A stretch of DNA of 64,000 nt from positions 131,511,490-131,575,489 of the forward strand of contig NC_133396.1 of assembly GCF_047511655.1 (NCBI RefSeq). The letters run 5' to 3'. The notes beneath the pieces were generated by a model. The model worked only from the letters and a program-made list of their open reading frames with translations. It was not told the origin of the DNA and did not search any database. How positions within the stretch are numbered: the stretch's first letter is position 1; every line of letters starts with the position of its first letter. Of the stretch, positions 45,707 through 58,227 are shown piece by piece. Source of the stretch: Castor canadensis. Taxonomy: Eukaryota > Chordata > Mammalia > Rodentia > Castoridae. A program made the position numbers and the translations under genes.

Positions 45707-46245
45707 GAAATACTGAAAAAAAAAATTCCATTTTGTTGAGAAATTCCTGGCAAGAACCGACATGACAATATGTATTTCACTGATACAGTAAGAAAACGTC
45801 AACAAGTAACTGACTTCACACTCTAAACACTGCATGGATTCAAGTCTAAGTCTGTATTACAAGTGTTCAGACATTACAGATTGTCTGTGTACAAACCAAG
45901 ACCAACTATTATGAACCAAGGGAAGCCAAAAACCTTTCTATTTGAGTCTGCTTTTGCTAATAAATTCCATAATTGATAAGGCAGTTGGCTAACTGGTTAA
46001 AAATTAGTATCTGAGAAGTGTCAACTGGCCAACTTCAAATGGGCCACAGACACTGGCTCAGGTCCATGCTTCTTATCAGCACTGTCCTTGGTGTCATCAG
46101 CAGTGTGGATGTTGCCTGTATTTCTGACTGTCCTCAGGGTATAATCCACTAGGTTAAGAACTTACTAATAATTGACAATTTTGAGGTTTAATATTCAGTG
46201 GGGAGTACTATATATTTAAAATAAAACACGGTTTTTAAGAAATCG

Positions 46246-46277
46246 GTGTTTTTTGTTTTTTTGTTTTTTTTTTTTTG
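46246..46277 (+). repeat. T-rich low-complexity tract in the NR5A2 3'UTR
   Basis: Runs of T broken by single Gs. On the mRNA strand this is an A-rich tract. Confidence 0.85.
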
Positions 46278-47559
46278 CAATGATAAAGACCCTCCAAATA
46301 AGTATCCTTCTACTCTCATAATTGTCACCACCCATGTTACACAAATGAGATGGAACCACTGCCCACTGACACCACCATTCCTCTCCACATGTCTTTCTCC
46401 AACTCCAATGGGAGCAAGGATGCCGCCATTCTCCTGAATAGTTTAGCTCTGAGCTCTGACCAATGATTTTCCATTGTCCTTTGAGTCATGAAGAGAACAC
46501 AGGCGACTGAGGCTAGACACCAACCAATGCCCGGCTTAGCCAGTGTGTACCCTTCATGGGGATGAGAAGTAGAGGTCATTAATAAAACTAATAAAATAAT
46601 CCTCTCTGTACACACTGAAGTGATAACTAATATCTTTGGTATACAACTTACAATGTTTTAATGGGAAACCAGGTAAGACTCCACCTTATTAAATTTATTT
46701 GCAGAGAAAGCTACAAGTCACATAATTTACAATAGGTATTAAATAAACTACAGTAAGAATTATGAAGATTTACAGACATTTAATCAAGTGGGTGATTTTA
46801 ATTCATTAAGACCCTTCTATATCCCTGAACTATGGTTCACTAACTTGAAGACATGCTACGGTAAACACATATATTTGGTTTCTTCAGTCTTGGCTATATC
46901 TTATACAAAGGCGGAAACCAAGGAACAATAAATTAGCGTCATAATTGTCTACAGTTGAAACTATGATATACAATATAAATAAACTATTCAAAAGCCAGAA
47001 ACATTTGTGAAAAAATTAAGGGACTAGGAGATACTTTATTTTTTACAGTTTCTACAAGTGATTGTGCTGCCAATAATCTCAAAAAATTAAAAGCCTAAAT
47101 GAGATTCCCATTTTTGATTTTAGTGTCTCACGACATACAATAATTAAGTACAGTTAAAAATAATTACCAATCAGAAAAATAACATTAAAGAAATTACTGC
47201 TTTTGCTATTTTGTAATGTCACAATTCCCCCTGCCCCCCTTCCCCCAGGACTAAAAGAATGTAAACACTATATTTTATTGGACTTTAAAGTATTAATACT
47301 TTATTTTAGACAAATGTTCATCCACATCTGCACAGCTACCTTTCAGAATGGTGAAATAAGGCAAGATTTCATTCCTGTGGCATTGTTTGTTACTAATACT
47401 GACGGCATTGTTTGGAGAGTTTGTTTGCTATTTTTTTGTTCTCCAATATTTGTTCTATAGCAGACTTTGGTCTATGATTTAGAAAGGTCAGTATTACTCT
47501 CTTCCTTTCCCCTTTGGGGAAGACTGAAATTACTTTAGTATCTTTCTGGGTCGTATGTT

Positions 47560-47561
<2 letters not shown>

Positions 47562-47590
<29 letters not shown>

Positions 47591-47592
47591 AA
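47562..47592 (+). repeat. (AAAAC)n microsatellite in the NR5A2 3'UTR
   Basis: Five aaaac units followed by an A-run; on the mRNA strand this is a GUUUU repeat. Length is likely to vary between individuals. Confidence 0.9.
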
Positions 47593-48662
47593 CCACTGTT
47601 TGCGCTGGTGTTCAGGTGAACCCTAAATAACCAGAAAGAACTTCCAGTCCATCAATTTATCAGTCCATCTTTCTTTTCATTTTGCATTGCTTAACATGCT
47701 TCAATTTTTATTTTCAAATACTTAGAACTCTGACTATTTGACATCCTAGCAAAAGATGTTCATGTTCTGTTTTTAAATGAACTACAAACCTTGATGACTG
47801 AAGAGACAGATGTATTCTAAGAAGCCTTTTGGCCAGAGGTTCTTAATGAAATCCAAAAATGTCATAGCCACATTTCAGCAACAATAGCAGAAATAAGATC
47901 TATCTATCTTGCTTTCAGATGGAGCAGCTCTTAATTTATTTAATGCTTATAAGATAGAAGAGAGATACTGCCTGCTTTTAAAAAAAATTATGAACTTGTG
48001 ACAAAACAAACCAGAACGTATTGAAATGGCAAGCTGACTTATCTATAGACTGTTCTTATTAGCTGTTTGCAGGTCTAAGACACAGACATTCAGAATTCAT
48101 GACTGAGTGGAGCTACACAGGGCCTCAGTATGGATTCCCTGACCACAGGGCAGAGGTGCTGGGCCTGTCCAGGAAGAGGGAGGGGCAGTCACAGGTCCAG
48201 CGGATGCATTCTTGATACCGTAGTTCAAGTTCACCACGGAGGCATTCCGTATGCTCAGATCCCCCGCTGCATAAGCCTAATTAATAACACAGATCAGCTC
48301 CTAAACGTCTTCATAGCGGAGATCAGTTTAAATATACAAGAACTTCTGTGTCCATTTTTGTTCTGACATAGTGCTGGAATCCATGTGTGAGTTCATTCGC
48401 TCCACTCCAATGTCTTTCAGAGGAATCCTTTGGGGATGGGAAGCCTTTGATTCACAGTTTGCAATACAAATACCCTGATACATCATTTATTTGCTAGTAA
48501 GCATTTGATTATTATGCCTTTTTAAATTCAATATCTTTAAACCAAGTTTTTAATTAGCGTTGCTTGGAGCAGTTCAGAGTATTTTTTTTTTCCTCTTCCT
48601 GTTCTTTTCCCCTCCCCCAATCTCCTCTCTGCTCTCCCAGCAGAGCTCCTAGGGGCTGTGGC

Positions 48663-48910
48663 TTACGCTCTTTTGGCATGTAACATTTCGATGAGAAGAT
48701 TATTGTAGGGCACGTCCCCATTCAGGTGTTTGTAGTAGAGGTATTCTTCAGCCTGCATGCTGATGGCACGGATCTCGGGGAGTCGAAGAAGAAGCTGTCC
48801 AAATTTCTCTGTCTGCTGCGGGTAGTTGCACAGGGTGTAGTCCAGCAGGGCGGCGTTGACCTGTTCCTGGACGCCTTCCACCAGCTGGAAATTCTCCAGA
48901 TTTTTGACAT
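48663..48910 (-). CDS. NR5A2: NR5A2 (LRH-1) last coding exon, ligand-binding domain C-terminus
   Basis: NR5A2 is a nuclear receptor that binds DNA as a monomer and controls bile-acid, steroid and early-development genes. This exon gives the last 81 complete residues plus two bases of a split Asp codon (phase 1), ending at TAA (48665-48663). It reads [14 protein letters not shown]..., through [20 protein letters not shown] to [11 protein letters not shown]. Counting back from the human C-terminus (Ala541), the Tyr and Lys of EEYLYYKHL are Tyr516 and Lys520, which contact the phosphate of bound phospholipid. LLIEML is the AF-2 helix that recruits coactivators. The exon starts at 48910 after a TGCAG acceptor; the open frame continuing upstream is intron. 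Against human sequence as I remember it, the one difference noted is Leu for Met in DYTLCNYP. The paralogue NR5A1 differs more; identification is firm. Confidence 0.97.
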
Positions 48911-48945
48911 CTGCATTTGAAAAAACAAACAAACAACACAACATT
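48911..48945 (-). promoter_or_regulatory. Splice acceptor of the NR5A2 terminal exon
   Basis: On the gene strand the intron ends with a T/G-rich polypyrimidine stretch ('gttgtttgtttgtttttt', then 'caaatgcag'). The AG is at 48912-48911. Cutting here restores the known NR5A2 reading ...D-VKNLENF with the Asp codon split after its first base. Confidence 0.9.
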
Positions 48946-51290
48946 TCAATGGCATTTGAATTGCTGTTCCTCTGGACATAAGGCGTACTGTACCTGCTGC
49001 TGAATATTCACTCACCAAGCTGCTTGGGAAAATGATCACAAAAGGACTTTAAAAGAATGTCTTCTTGTAATTCTGCATATACCTCAAATCAATTAGCCAC
49101 CAATGGATTTTGAGCAAGGTCAACTCTTCCCATATCTTACAAAAGGATTCCTCAAGTAGAGGGATCATAATATATCACCGGGAAATGAGTCCCCAGAGAA
49201 AGACCTATCTTAGCCCAGTATCTTACACAACTCATAGAATTCTGTATGAATTTTTCTGACCCAAGGTGAAACCTGTGTCCAGGGTATGATGTAGTTAATT
49301 CTAATAAGAAGTGACAGGGTTCTTGTTTCTGTTTGACATTTTCTAAATGATTCTGAAAGCCTTTGACTTGTCTAGCCTATGTTAATGAACCATCTGGTAC
49401 ACTCCAGTGACTGCCAACTCAAGAGCCGCTACCGGGAACTCTCTAAAATATATATCTCAGTGACTAATGATCTTAATCAAATGAAAGTCTTGTCCTTTAG
49501 GCAGAGTACAGGCCAGGATGGTCGTGCCCTTTCACCTGAATGTGGTTTCCAAAATCTGGCTCTTTTATTTTTTCTTCTGGTCTTGCATCACTTGTATGGA
49601 CACAGGAATTCACTCTGCCTACTCTCAGCAATCACCCAGTTGTTTTAAGACATCTTCCCTAGAGGTCCTTATAAATATTGAATAAGAGAATCAAAAAGAC
49701 AGACTGACATACAAATACACACACAGACAATGGGCAAGGGAAAACAGAACATTGAATTTTTCTTCTGGAGTTGATTTATGTTAACTGTAGAACTTTTATA
49801 CAATGTGTATGTAGAAGTTGCTGGAAAAAAATACACAGATGTGTGTGTTTACACATACCCCTACACAGAAAGTAAGCAGACACCACCACCCCACCCTTTA
49901 TTTTCTAATTAGACAAAAATAAATAAGATTCTCAAGAAAACCATGTACTATGAGTAAAAGGTTAGGTGCACTAAGTGAAAGTGAATGTTACCATGGTAAC
50001 TCATTTCTAATACTTGAACTCTATAGGGTAAACTGTCCAAGTTACTTGTATGAGTTCTAAATAGACCCACAGTGAGGATGCCTTGTGTCCGCTGCTGAAG
50101 CGTTCAGGATGATTTTAGTGTTTACATTTTTGCCATAACTTTGCATTAAACATGCTTCTTCCTTATATCCCCGAGTCTCTGACCCAAATTCAAAACAGTG
50201 AGGAATCAGCCTTGCAATGGATACATAACGTGAGAGTTGGCCACCATCTCTATTTCAAAGTGAGATGGGAAATGCAAAAATATTTGATTATTTATTAATG
50301 AGTGGTCCAGATGAACAAATGCTACATATGGGCTCTCTGCATCTTCTGGAGGTGTTTGAGTTGGAAGCTGCATGGTGTCCACTAGACATGCGTCTTATAC
50401 ACGTGGTACTTCAGAGTTAATAAAGCATTTTTCCATCTACCTTGTAGAAAATACCGTAAGCATGAGTTTATGCTACTCAAAAATATTTACAAACATAGTT
50501 ATGGATCTAGAGTTATACTCGGCTCAAAATTATAAAATGTAAACCATCAGAAATACCTTCAATATGTTTTATCTCAGTGAGCACAGGAAACCACGTGAGT
50601 GTTGTGTTGCAGTGAGTGAAACGTAACCATAAAAGTTTTGAACTGGAGTATTATTTTGTGCTAAGTGAATGCCTCCCCAAAGCAAGAAAAGCTAACAATA
50701 GTCAAGAGAGACGAATGGGGAGGCTGTAGGAATTGGAGCAGTATAAAATGTAAGATAAATGGAGAGTAGTATTTTTTAGAAAGTTGCTTCTAAAACTTTC
50801 TTTTTTTTGATAAATGCATTTTTTGGAGGACTAGGTTTAGCATCTTGTGATAAATTAGGTTACTCCATTAAGGGGAAAGAAATTCCAAGAGGCATAAAAC
50901 AAAGGATAGATGATGAGTTCACTTGTTTGCATAGCATTAGTACAGAATGATCATTTACAGTCTTCAGATTAGCATTCGAAACAAGCTTCAAACTGGCACC
51001 TTTCTCCCTCAAAGTTTGAAAACATGCAACTTTCCTTCTGGCAGGAAAACACACAAGTTTCCTGGACTTTGACCAAATGCCCAATTTTTCTCTAAAGATG
51101 ATCAGAGTTAAATTCACACAACACAATTAATTATCCCATTAAACTGCTCCAATGAATTTAACATTAAATATAATAAAACTTACACTAATTGCCCCCAAAG
51201 ATACTCTCTTGTTTAATGTTTATTTCATTTCATACTATACAGGTGGCAAAGATGTTCACATTAAAGGTTTACAAAGCAAAGAAAGCAGTA

Positions 51291-51406
51291 GGTTGTAGCA
51301 GTGCATGTCTGTAATCCCAGCACTCAGAGGCTTGAGGTAAGAGAATTGGGAGTTCAAGGCCACCATGGGCTACATAGTGAGACCCTGCTTCAAAAAACAG
51401 AAGAAG
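51291..51406 (+). mobile_element. B1-like SINE
   Basis: 'gcagtgcatgtctgtaatcc', 'ggagttcaaggccaccatgg', 'ctacatagtgagaccctgct' and an A-rich end. It is antisense to NR5A2. Confidence 0.9.
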
Positions 51407-52742
51407 GAATTCTGGCTGATTTATGGTCCCTTGCTGGCAAGTTAGCTAATGCACCATTGCTCTGCCTGCCTCTGACCTGGCCCCATCTACTTAACTGCAA
51501 GTACACCAGGGTGCTGGGTCAGTTTTGCTTAGTGAAGGGCATTCTCTTTGGGATGGGACTTTGTCCCTGGCTGGGATCCTGTGTCTCTTTGGGCCTGGCA
51601 GGCAAACCGTGGTTGCCACTAGAGTCTAAACAGTTCACAGAGATGACTTCTCAAGGACGTAAAATGGAGAAGGTAAGTGCCGAAATGCAGATGACAGCAC
51701 CTCCAGAGGACCTGGAATTTTCTCTTTAGGATTTCATGTTTATTTCACTTTCAGGAATCGTCCAGAAACTTGAGTATGCAGCCACGATAACCACGGAGTT
51801 CATCTTTATACAAATTCATGTCTTTCATACAAATTTAAAGACGAAATCAACTTAGATAGAAATCTAAAATCTGAGCCATGCTCTCTTGGATGCCCTTCCT
51901 CCAAATCAAGCCTCGCCCTTTGCTATGAGTGGCTGGTGGCACGCTTGGAAATATTCACCATCTACAGCAGGAGTCTGTGACACCAGACCTGATCTTGACG
52001 CCGATGAGCTGATATTAAGTTATAAGAGGACACAGAATCTGGACACGTGATTACATGGTCTACATGCATTTGGTTCCCACATTGGACAGCACTGCCCCAC
52101 ATCTGGATCTGAGCAGCAGACTCCCAGCTGGAAGAACCGAGGTTGGCATGAGATCAAAACCCCCCAGTTCTGTGGCATTTTATACCCGGATCTCACGATT
52201 CCCCTTCCCTTGGCACTCTGGGTACAACTTTGAAATTTGTATAAGTTTCATTTTCACACAATTTGAAAACACTCATTAATGAATGCTATGATTACAAATT
52301 CTGTGTTAGAAATTGCACGTAAACTCACTAGGCAGCACTGGCCCGTTCTCTATAGCCTTTAAATTTTGATGATGGGCAAGACCATTTTGTGCGTCCCCTT
52401 TTAGTACCAGTCTCGTATCGTCTGTTCTACTTTATTCACTCGGGGACTAATTACCAACCTTCTCTATGAAGCAGCGTTGTGATAAGCTCACAGTGGGGTG
52501 CTCGGATTTCTTCCCATCCTTATTGGGAAGCAAACCCTTAGGTCCTAGCGAATACATTACAGCGCTGACTTCCCTACCCTACACAGCATCCGGGCACTCT
52601 CCGAAGATGAAAATTCTCATCTCTGCCCCTGGTCACCGCAGTGCTGCAGACCGGAACCTTCCCTGGTCACACACTGTTTCAGAGGCACGTCCTTTGAATA
52701 AGGGGGCGGGTGGGGATGGGATATGAACTGTCTTTTGCTGAG

Positions 52743-52743
<1 letters not shown>
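51407..52743. other. Intronic, nothing recognised
   Basis: About 1.3 kb. A 142-codon plus-strand frame begins in the B1-like SINE and has no recognisable domain. No other element seen. Confidence 0.4.

Positions 52744-52779
<36 letters not shown>
52744..52779 (+). repeat. (GT)n microsatellite
   Basis: About 18 uninterrupted GT units inside the NR5A2 intron. Confidence 0.97.
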
Positions 52780-52780
<1 letters not shown>

Positions 52781-53378
52781 TCTGACATACGTAGTCTTTT
52801 AAAAGATGTAAAGGTGCAGGAAAGAGGTACCATTCTGTACCTAGAAAATATTTCTTTTCCTTGAGGCTTTGGGAGCCAGGATAGTCTATAAAATTGTCAC
52901 ACAGTTTGTCCCCAGAAGGCCTTTTCCTTTGATACAGAAAAGGAGAAAAGAGATTAATCTTCTGTAAGGAGTTAATTTTTAAAAACATTTTTGAAGGGGG
53001 AAATTTTAATATGTATAAATTTTGTAAGATCTTTTGGAGGGTGGAGAGCAACTTGCTAGTTCTCAGATGAACAAAATTCACTGAAAAAAGAAGTCTGGGC
53101 TGTTAATGGGTTGAAAAGGGCAGAACTTTTTGGTGTTAATGCCTAAAATCAGTTACTACTCTCACTTTCCAGCAAAACCTGAGAGTCAGGATTTTAAATT
53201 CAGCGATGATATGTGCACAAAAAGCTATTTTTACCAACTAGAACACACAATTCACAGTTCCTTTACATACAAATCCTGACAAGAAAAGGCAATCCTCCCA
53301 GGAGCGGTACACAAAAGTGTATGCACACAGAGTGTGTACTGTTTGTAGAAATGACATGCTGTTTCAACTGACTGGTGC

Positions 53379-53582
53379 TTTTTTTTTTTTTGGAGCGACT
53401 GGGGTTTGAACTCAGGGTTTTGTGCTCTACTGCTTGAGCCTCACTTCTAGTCCATTTTGCTTTGGCTATTTTGTAGATGGAGTTTCCCGAACTATTTGGC
53501 AGGGCTGGTCTTGAACCATGATACTCCCTGTCTCAGCCTCCCAAATAGCTAAGATTACAGGCATGAGCCACTGGCGTCCGGC
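53379..53582 (-). mobile_element. Composite B1-ID SINE with 11 bp target-site duplication
   Basis: T-run, 'ggggtttgaactcagggttt', 'tcacttctagtccattttgc', then 'ttggcagggctggtcttgaa' and 'aagattacaggcatgagcca'. Flanked by perfect 'ctgactggtgc' repeats at 53368-53378 and 53583-53593. Sense to NR5A2. Confidence 0.95.
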
Positions 53583-53628
53583 CTGACTGGTGCATAAAAT
53601 TATCTCACATACACACAATGTGTGAATC

Positions 53629-53679
53629 AATTCATTCATTCATTCACTCATTCACGAATTCACTCACTCATTCATTCAG
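53629..53679 (+). repeat. (ATTC)n microsatellite, interrupted
   Basis: Runs of attc and actc ('cattcattcattcactcatt'). Imperfect repeats suggest an old locus. Confidence 0.9.
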
Positions 53680-55609
53680 ACAGCTGAAGTCAGATGCTGA
53701 AGATACCGGAATACAAGTCAGTCTCTGTGTCGAATGGCTCACTTAACATGATACGGATACACAATTTGGCATGGGGCCACACTGGGTGGGGACCTAACTC
53801 AGGGCTCAAGGGACGAGAAGGGCTCCTGGGGGAGGTGACAGAACACTGTTAAGCAGTACAAACTGCGTGGAGAACGTGGGCAGGCTGGTCAGACAGGGAG
53901 GAACTGTAAGGTTTAGGACCACGAAGGGCATCATACCCCAGACAGTGTGGAGCTTGCTCTGAAAGCAACACAGAGGCACTGGAAGGCTGCAGGAAAGAAG
54001 GAAATGGTTGATTTAGAAAGAATGTGCTGGTGAAAGTAGGGGAAGGGGTTGATGCGTGCAGAAGGGGAGAGAAGGAGCAGGTCATGAAGGAGACTAGACA
54101 GGAGGCCATCACAGGGACTCGGGCGAGAAACATGGCGGCCAGGAAGATGGAGATGGACTTGATAGTCATCATTGATCTTGGATTGATGGAGGTAGGAAAG
54201 CAGATGATCCTGATGGCTTCCAGGTACTTATTAAGGGGGAGGGTGGTAGCCAAGGTTAAGGCATGAGGGGAGCAGATTTGAGGAGTTTGACCACAGCCAA
54301 GTTGAGTTTAAGGAGCACATGAGACAGTGTGGGTGGAGATGTACAGGAAATGACCACAAATAAGGGTGTGGACCTGGGACTCGGGTGGTGGCGAAACCCC
54401 TGGGGTCAGTGCAAATTGTAGAAGACAAATGTGTACAGGATTCCATCTAGAGATGCTGTTACAGGTACTGTGAAATTAAGACTTCAGAGAGATTAAATGG
54501 CTGTTCCAAGATCTCAAAGTCTGTAAGATGCTGTGAAGTAGGAGGAACAAACACTTCGTAAGCACTCATCTATGTATTCTTTTTCTTACTTACATTTCTC
54601 ATCCAATCCTCTTAAGAGGCTTAGGTGGAAGGTATTAGCACTCCCATTTTCCAGATGAAAAAACTAAGGCTTAGGGAAGTTTCAATACAAGTAAAAAGCA
54701 GACCCTGAGTTTAGGAACAGCCATCTCACTCTGATGCCCTTACACCCTCACCACAGGACCTGAAGGACTCGCCTGCAGGGCAAGTGACTAACAACTCCTA
54801 GAGCTTGTCCCTGTATCACAGCCTACAAGTTTCTGCCACCTACTGCGGGTATAGTGTGGGATGTGTTGGTAATCAAATAGTTCTAAAATGTCTCATTATA
54901 CATGAATGAGTGATCTGTAGAGAATTTGAATGAAATACAGTATCCACACTGACACAGGCATGTAACAGAGCTTGAACTTGACTGCAAAGGAATTTTAGCA
55001 TCTTAAATTCCACAGATCAATACGAACAGCAGTCTCGATTGAGAGCGTGCACAGTCTAGGGTCAAAGGGCACCTTCCTCAGGACGTCTCCGGGCAGTGCT
55101 CATCCAGCCCTTTCCATCTGTACCTGTACAGGTAGGTGCAAGGCTAAGAATAACAAAGAGCTGCTCTGTCTTTGACTTCCTAGCAGGGTTTAGAAAAAAG
55201 AGCCTCGCTGATCAAAAAAGTTGGAAGACGACTTGACCTCAAGATGTAAGACACGGAAAGGAATGGTGGTGCGACCTAGTTTCAGTGAGTGGACCTGTGG
55301 AGTGAGTTGCAAGACCCCTCTTGCAAGCTAGGAGAGGAACTCCCCTTTTTCCAGAATACTTAAAAGCATATTGCCTCTTCACAAGGTGTATTTTTCTTAC
55401 AACTGCACAGCTGGAATTTGGAGGCTGTGCTTGCTTCCAAGGCACAGCTGGAAGATGGTTTTTAACAACAACCTGCTCATTTTCCCACCATGATGTTTCT
55501 GGGAAAAACAATACCTGGTGCGTTTTCCAAGGAAAACTGGAAAAGCAGAGTGAATGCTTGCAGGTCTATCTCACCCTCAATCCAAAAGGATATTTAAGAA
55601 ATCATGTCT
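53680..55609. other. Intronic, with MIR/L2-like relics
   Basis: 54560-54720 ('cattttccagatgaaaaaac', 'taaggcttagggaagtttca') is MIR-like on the plus strand. 53840-54300 has weak resemblance to reversed L2-type sequence. A 134-codon minus-strand frame at 53849-54253 has no recognisable motif. Confidence 0.45.
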
Positions 55610-55611
55610 TG

Positions 55612-55736
55612 GGGGCTGGTGGAGTGGTTCCACCTGCCTAGCAAGCCTGAAGCCCTGAGTTCCAACCCCAGTAATGTGAGAGGGAGAGACAGGGAGGGAG
55701 CGAAGAAGGAAAGAAGGAAGGAAGGAAGGAAGGAGC
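55612..55736 (+). mobile_element. ID-like SINE with internal deletion and GGAA tail
   Basis: 'gggggctggtggagtggttc' is joined to 'cacctgcctagcaagcctga' (the 'aagtggtagag' part is missing), then 'gagttccaaccccagtaatg' and a purine tail (GAGA, then GGAA repeats to 55734). Confidence 0.9.
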
Positions 55737-56779
55737 GCAATCTTCACAAGACATCCTCAGCACTGTGTATGAAATGCTACTAGCCCAGTGCCCAGCATAG
55801 TGCCCAGAAGAGCCAGGGCTCAGGACAGCGGCAGGAAAGGAGGTCACCTGTGGTGCTGTCTGTCCTTTGGTCAGTTTTGTGATCAAAGCACACAATTTTC
55901 TAAAGGCACTTGAGTTCCCAACAGGAAGGTGCGCTCCTCACTAACCAGCTTTTGATTTCTAGTTTTCGTTCTGCCTCTGTTTACCTGTGGTTCCCTGGGC
56001 ATGGCACTACTTGGACCCAGTGAACAGCAAGAGTTGGACTTGAAAATCTCTTTGTCCCTCCCAGCCCTAATATTCTGTGCGATTAGACATGGAAGTTTTG
56101 AAAAGAAGAAAGGATTCTTGCTGCTAGCAAGCAAGTAGAATCATCGCTCCACAGTCAGCCATGGACCCTGCACTTGCTTTTGTACTTCACTGTCCGAATG
56201 ATATTTCAGTTCTCCATGATGGTCTTTGATGTGGATTACAAATGGCTTCAAGCACTGGGTAGCATACAGCCTTCATGGTAGTGAGCTAAGTGCCGCTAAA
56301 GTACCCCTCTTAGACAAGAGCCAATGCAGCCTTTGCCCTTGAACTTCAGAGCCTGCGAAATTCCTACACTAGCTGAGTGCTATGGCGTGTTGGCGTCCTT
56401 TCTGTGAGCACTGAGGACAAGAACTGAACCTTTTAGTTTAGGGGCATCGTTTAGATGGCACTGCACAAAGCAGAGGCTCATGCATCGATAGACGGATGCC
56501 CTTGCTGTAGGGCACCCCCAAGAGCACATCTCCTTGCCTTACTTGCTTGCCTTACTCGCTCATTGGTCTTTCTTGTTGCTTTGTCAACACAACAAGCTTG
56601 ATTTGTGCCACAGGACCTTTCTACCTGCCATCCTTTCCTTCTGGATGATTCTTCCCCTGCTGTGTAAGTAAGGCTCACCTCCTCACTTTGTTTACTGTGG
56701 TCATCTGCTCAAAGAAGACTCTGTCAACCTCCCTTTCCTAAGGAGCTCTGGATTCCTGTGCTCTACAATATTGTTGAAA
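55737..56779. other. Intronic, nothing recognised
   Basis: About 1 kb without recognisable repeat or gene. Confidence 0.4.
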
Positions 56780-57205
56780 TATTTGAACACTGATTTTCCC
56801 TGCAAAATAGCCAAAAGGTGGAAGCAATACATGTATCAATCAAAGAATGGATGAATGGAAGATCAAAATGTGGTAGGTAGGAATCCACGCACTCACGGAG
56901 GGGTAAGAATACTATTCAGCCTTAAAAAAGGAGGGAAATTCTGACACTACCAACTATGAATGAACCTTGAGGACATTTGATACGTGCAATAAGCCAGTGA
57001 CAAAAATTTAAACTCTATGATTCCACTTACATGAGCTAACGAGACTTTTCAAATTCACAGACACTGAAAGTAGAATGGTGGTGGGTGGTGGTGTTTAAAG
57101 GATAGAATTGTAGTTTTGCAAGTTGAAAAGGTTTAGAGATTGACCAGACAACAAAGTGACGAACTTACTACTACTGAATTATGGATTTAAGAATGGCTAA
57201 AATGA
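56780..57205 (+). mobile_element. Ancient LINE-1 (L1M-type) 3' fragment
   Basis: 'aatagccaaaaggtggaagc', 'aatactattcagccttaaaa', 'tgaaccttgaggacatttga', 'aataagccagtgacaaaaat' and 'gaaagtagaatggtggtggg' follow old L1 3'-end order. It is much more diverged than the L1 at 20071-24945. Confidence 0.8.
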
Positions 57206-57498
57206 AGTTAGGTGTGGCAGCTCATGCATGTTGTTCTATCCACTAGGGAGGCAGAGATTAGCAGGATTAAAGCTTGAGGTCAGTCCTGGCAAAAAGTTCA
57301 AGAGACCCCATCCCAACCAACCAACCAAAAACTGAGTGTGTTGGTGCACGCCTGTTATCCCAGCTACAAAGGAAGCATAAATAGGTGGATCTTGACCCTA
57401 ATGTCAAAAAACAACCAAAGCAAAAAGGGATGGGGGTGTTTAAGATGGTAGAGCACAACCTGAGTTCAATCCCACTATCACCCAAAAAATAAATAAAT
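57206..57498 (+). mobile_element. Two composite/B1-like SINEs in tandem
   Basis: First unit: 'ttaggtgtggcagctcatgc', 'gggaggcagagattagcagg' and a (CCAA)n tail. Second unit: 'tgagtgtgttggtgcacgcc', 'tatcccagctacaaaggaag', then the ID half 'ggtagagcacaacctgagtt' and an A-rich tail. Confidence 0.85.
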
Positions 57499-58125
57499 TA
57501 GTTATGTCCACACAAAATACTGCATGTGGATATTTATAGCAGGTTTAGAAGCAATCAAATGACCTTTAGCAGGTGAATGGATAAATAAACTTTGGTATAA
57601 TCAGACAATTACCCAAAAAAGAAATCTTTTATTGAGCCATGAATAGACCTGGAAGAACCTTACGTGAGTATTGCTAAGTGAAAGAAGCCAATTTCAAAAG
57701 GCTACATACCGCATGGCCCCACCAATGTGACACTGTGGAAGAGGCAAAAGATCAGAGGTTACTGGGGTTGGTAAGGAGGGAGGAATGTGGAGGTGAGCAG
57801 AGAGGCCACTAGCAGTGAAAACACACTGTGTGGCTCTGTCTGGCCGACCCAGGACATCACACGTCCTACAAACCCACAGAAGGGGAAACACCAGAAGTCA
57901 GCCCAGATGTGAACTAAGAGCTTTGGGTGACAATGCTGTGTCACTGTGGATCTCTTAGCTGTGACAGATGCATTGCCTTGGTATGGGGTGTTTAAGATGG
58001 GCAGGGGGCTGGAGGGAGGCTGTGCTCCAGTGGGGGCAGGGGATGTGTGGGAAGCATGTGCTTCCTGCTTACTTTCGCTGTGAACCTAAAACTGCTCTCA
58101 AAATAAAGAAAAAAAAAGAAACAGA
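57499..58125 (+). mobile_element. Ancient LINE-1 (L1M-type) 3' end
   Basis: 'caggtgaatggataaataaa', 'ttattgagccatgaatagac', 'gatcagaggttactggggtt' and 'gctgtgaacctaaaactgct' then an A-rich end. It appears to continue the L1M fragment at 56780-57205, with the SINE pair inserted between or beside them. Confidence 0.75.
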
Positions 58126-58227
58126 GGTAAAGAAAATAAGGTCGCCATACAATATAAAAACTTAAATCTATAGAAAAAAAGGTTCAGATGGTAAATAACG
58201 TGTGTTTTATCATCAGTAAAATATTTT

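Larger units (their letters stand above)
45685..48662 (-). other. NR5A2 3' untranslated region
   Basis: On the minus strand the region runs from the NR5A2 stop codon to the AATAAA at 45701-45706. At about 3 kb it fits the long 3'UTR known for NR5A2 in mammals. It contains no SINE or LINE copies, unlike its surroundings, which fits purifying selection on a transcribed UTR. Other AATAAA hexamers on this strand at 47935-47940, 47035-47040 and 46694-46699 could serve shorter isoforms. The exact cleavage point is estimated. Confidence 0.8.

Noticed and set aside
48911-48944. N-terminal extension [11 protein letters not shown] of the NR5A2 frame
   Set aside because: This is intron: a polypyrimidine tract and TGCAG acceptor precede the known NR5A2 residues.
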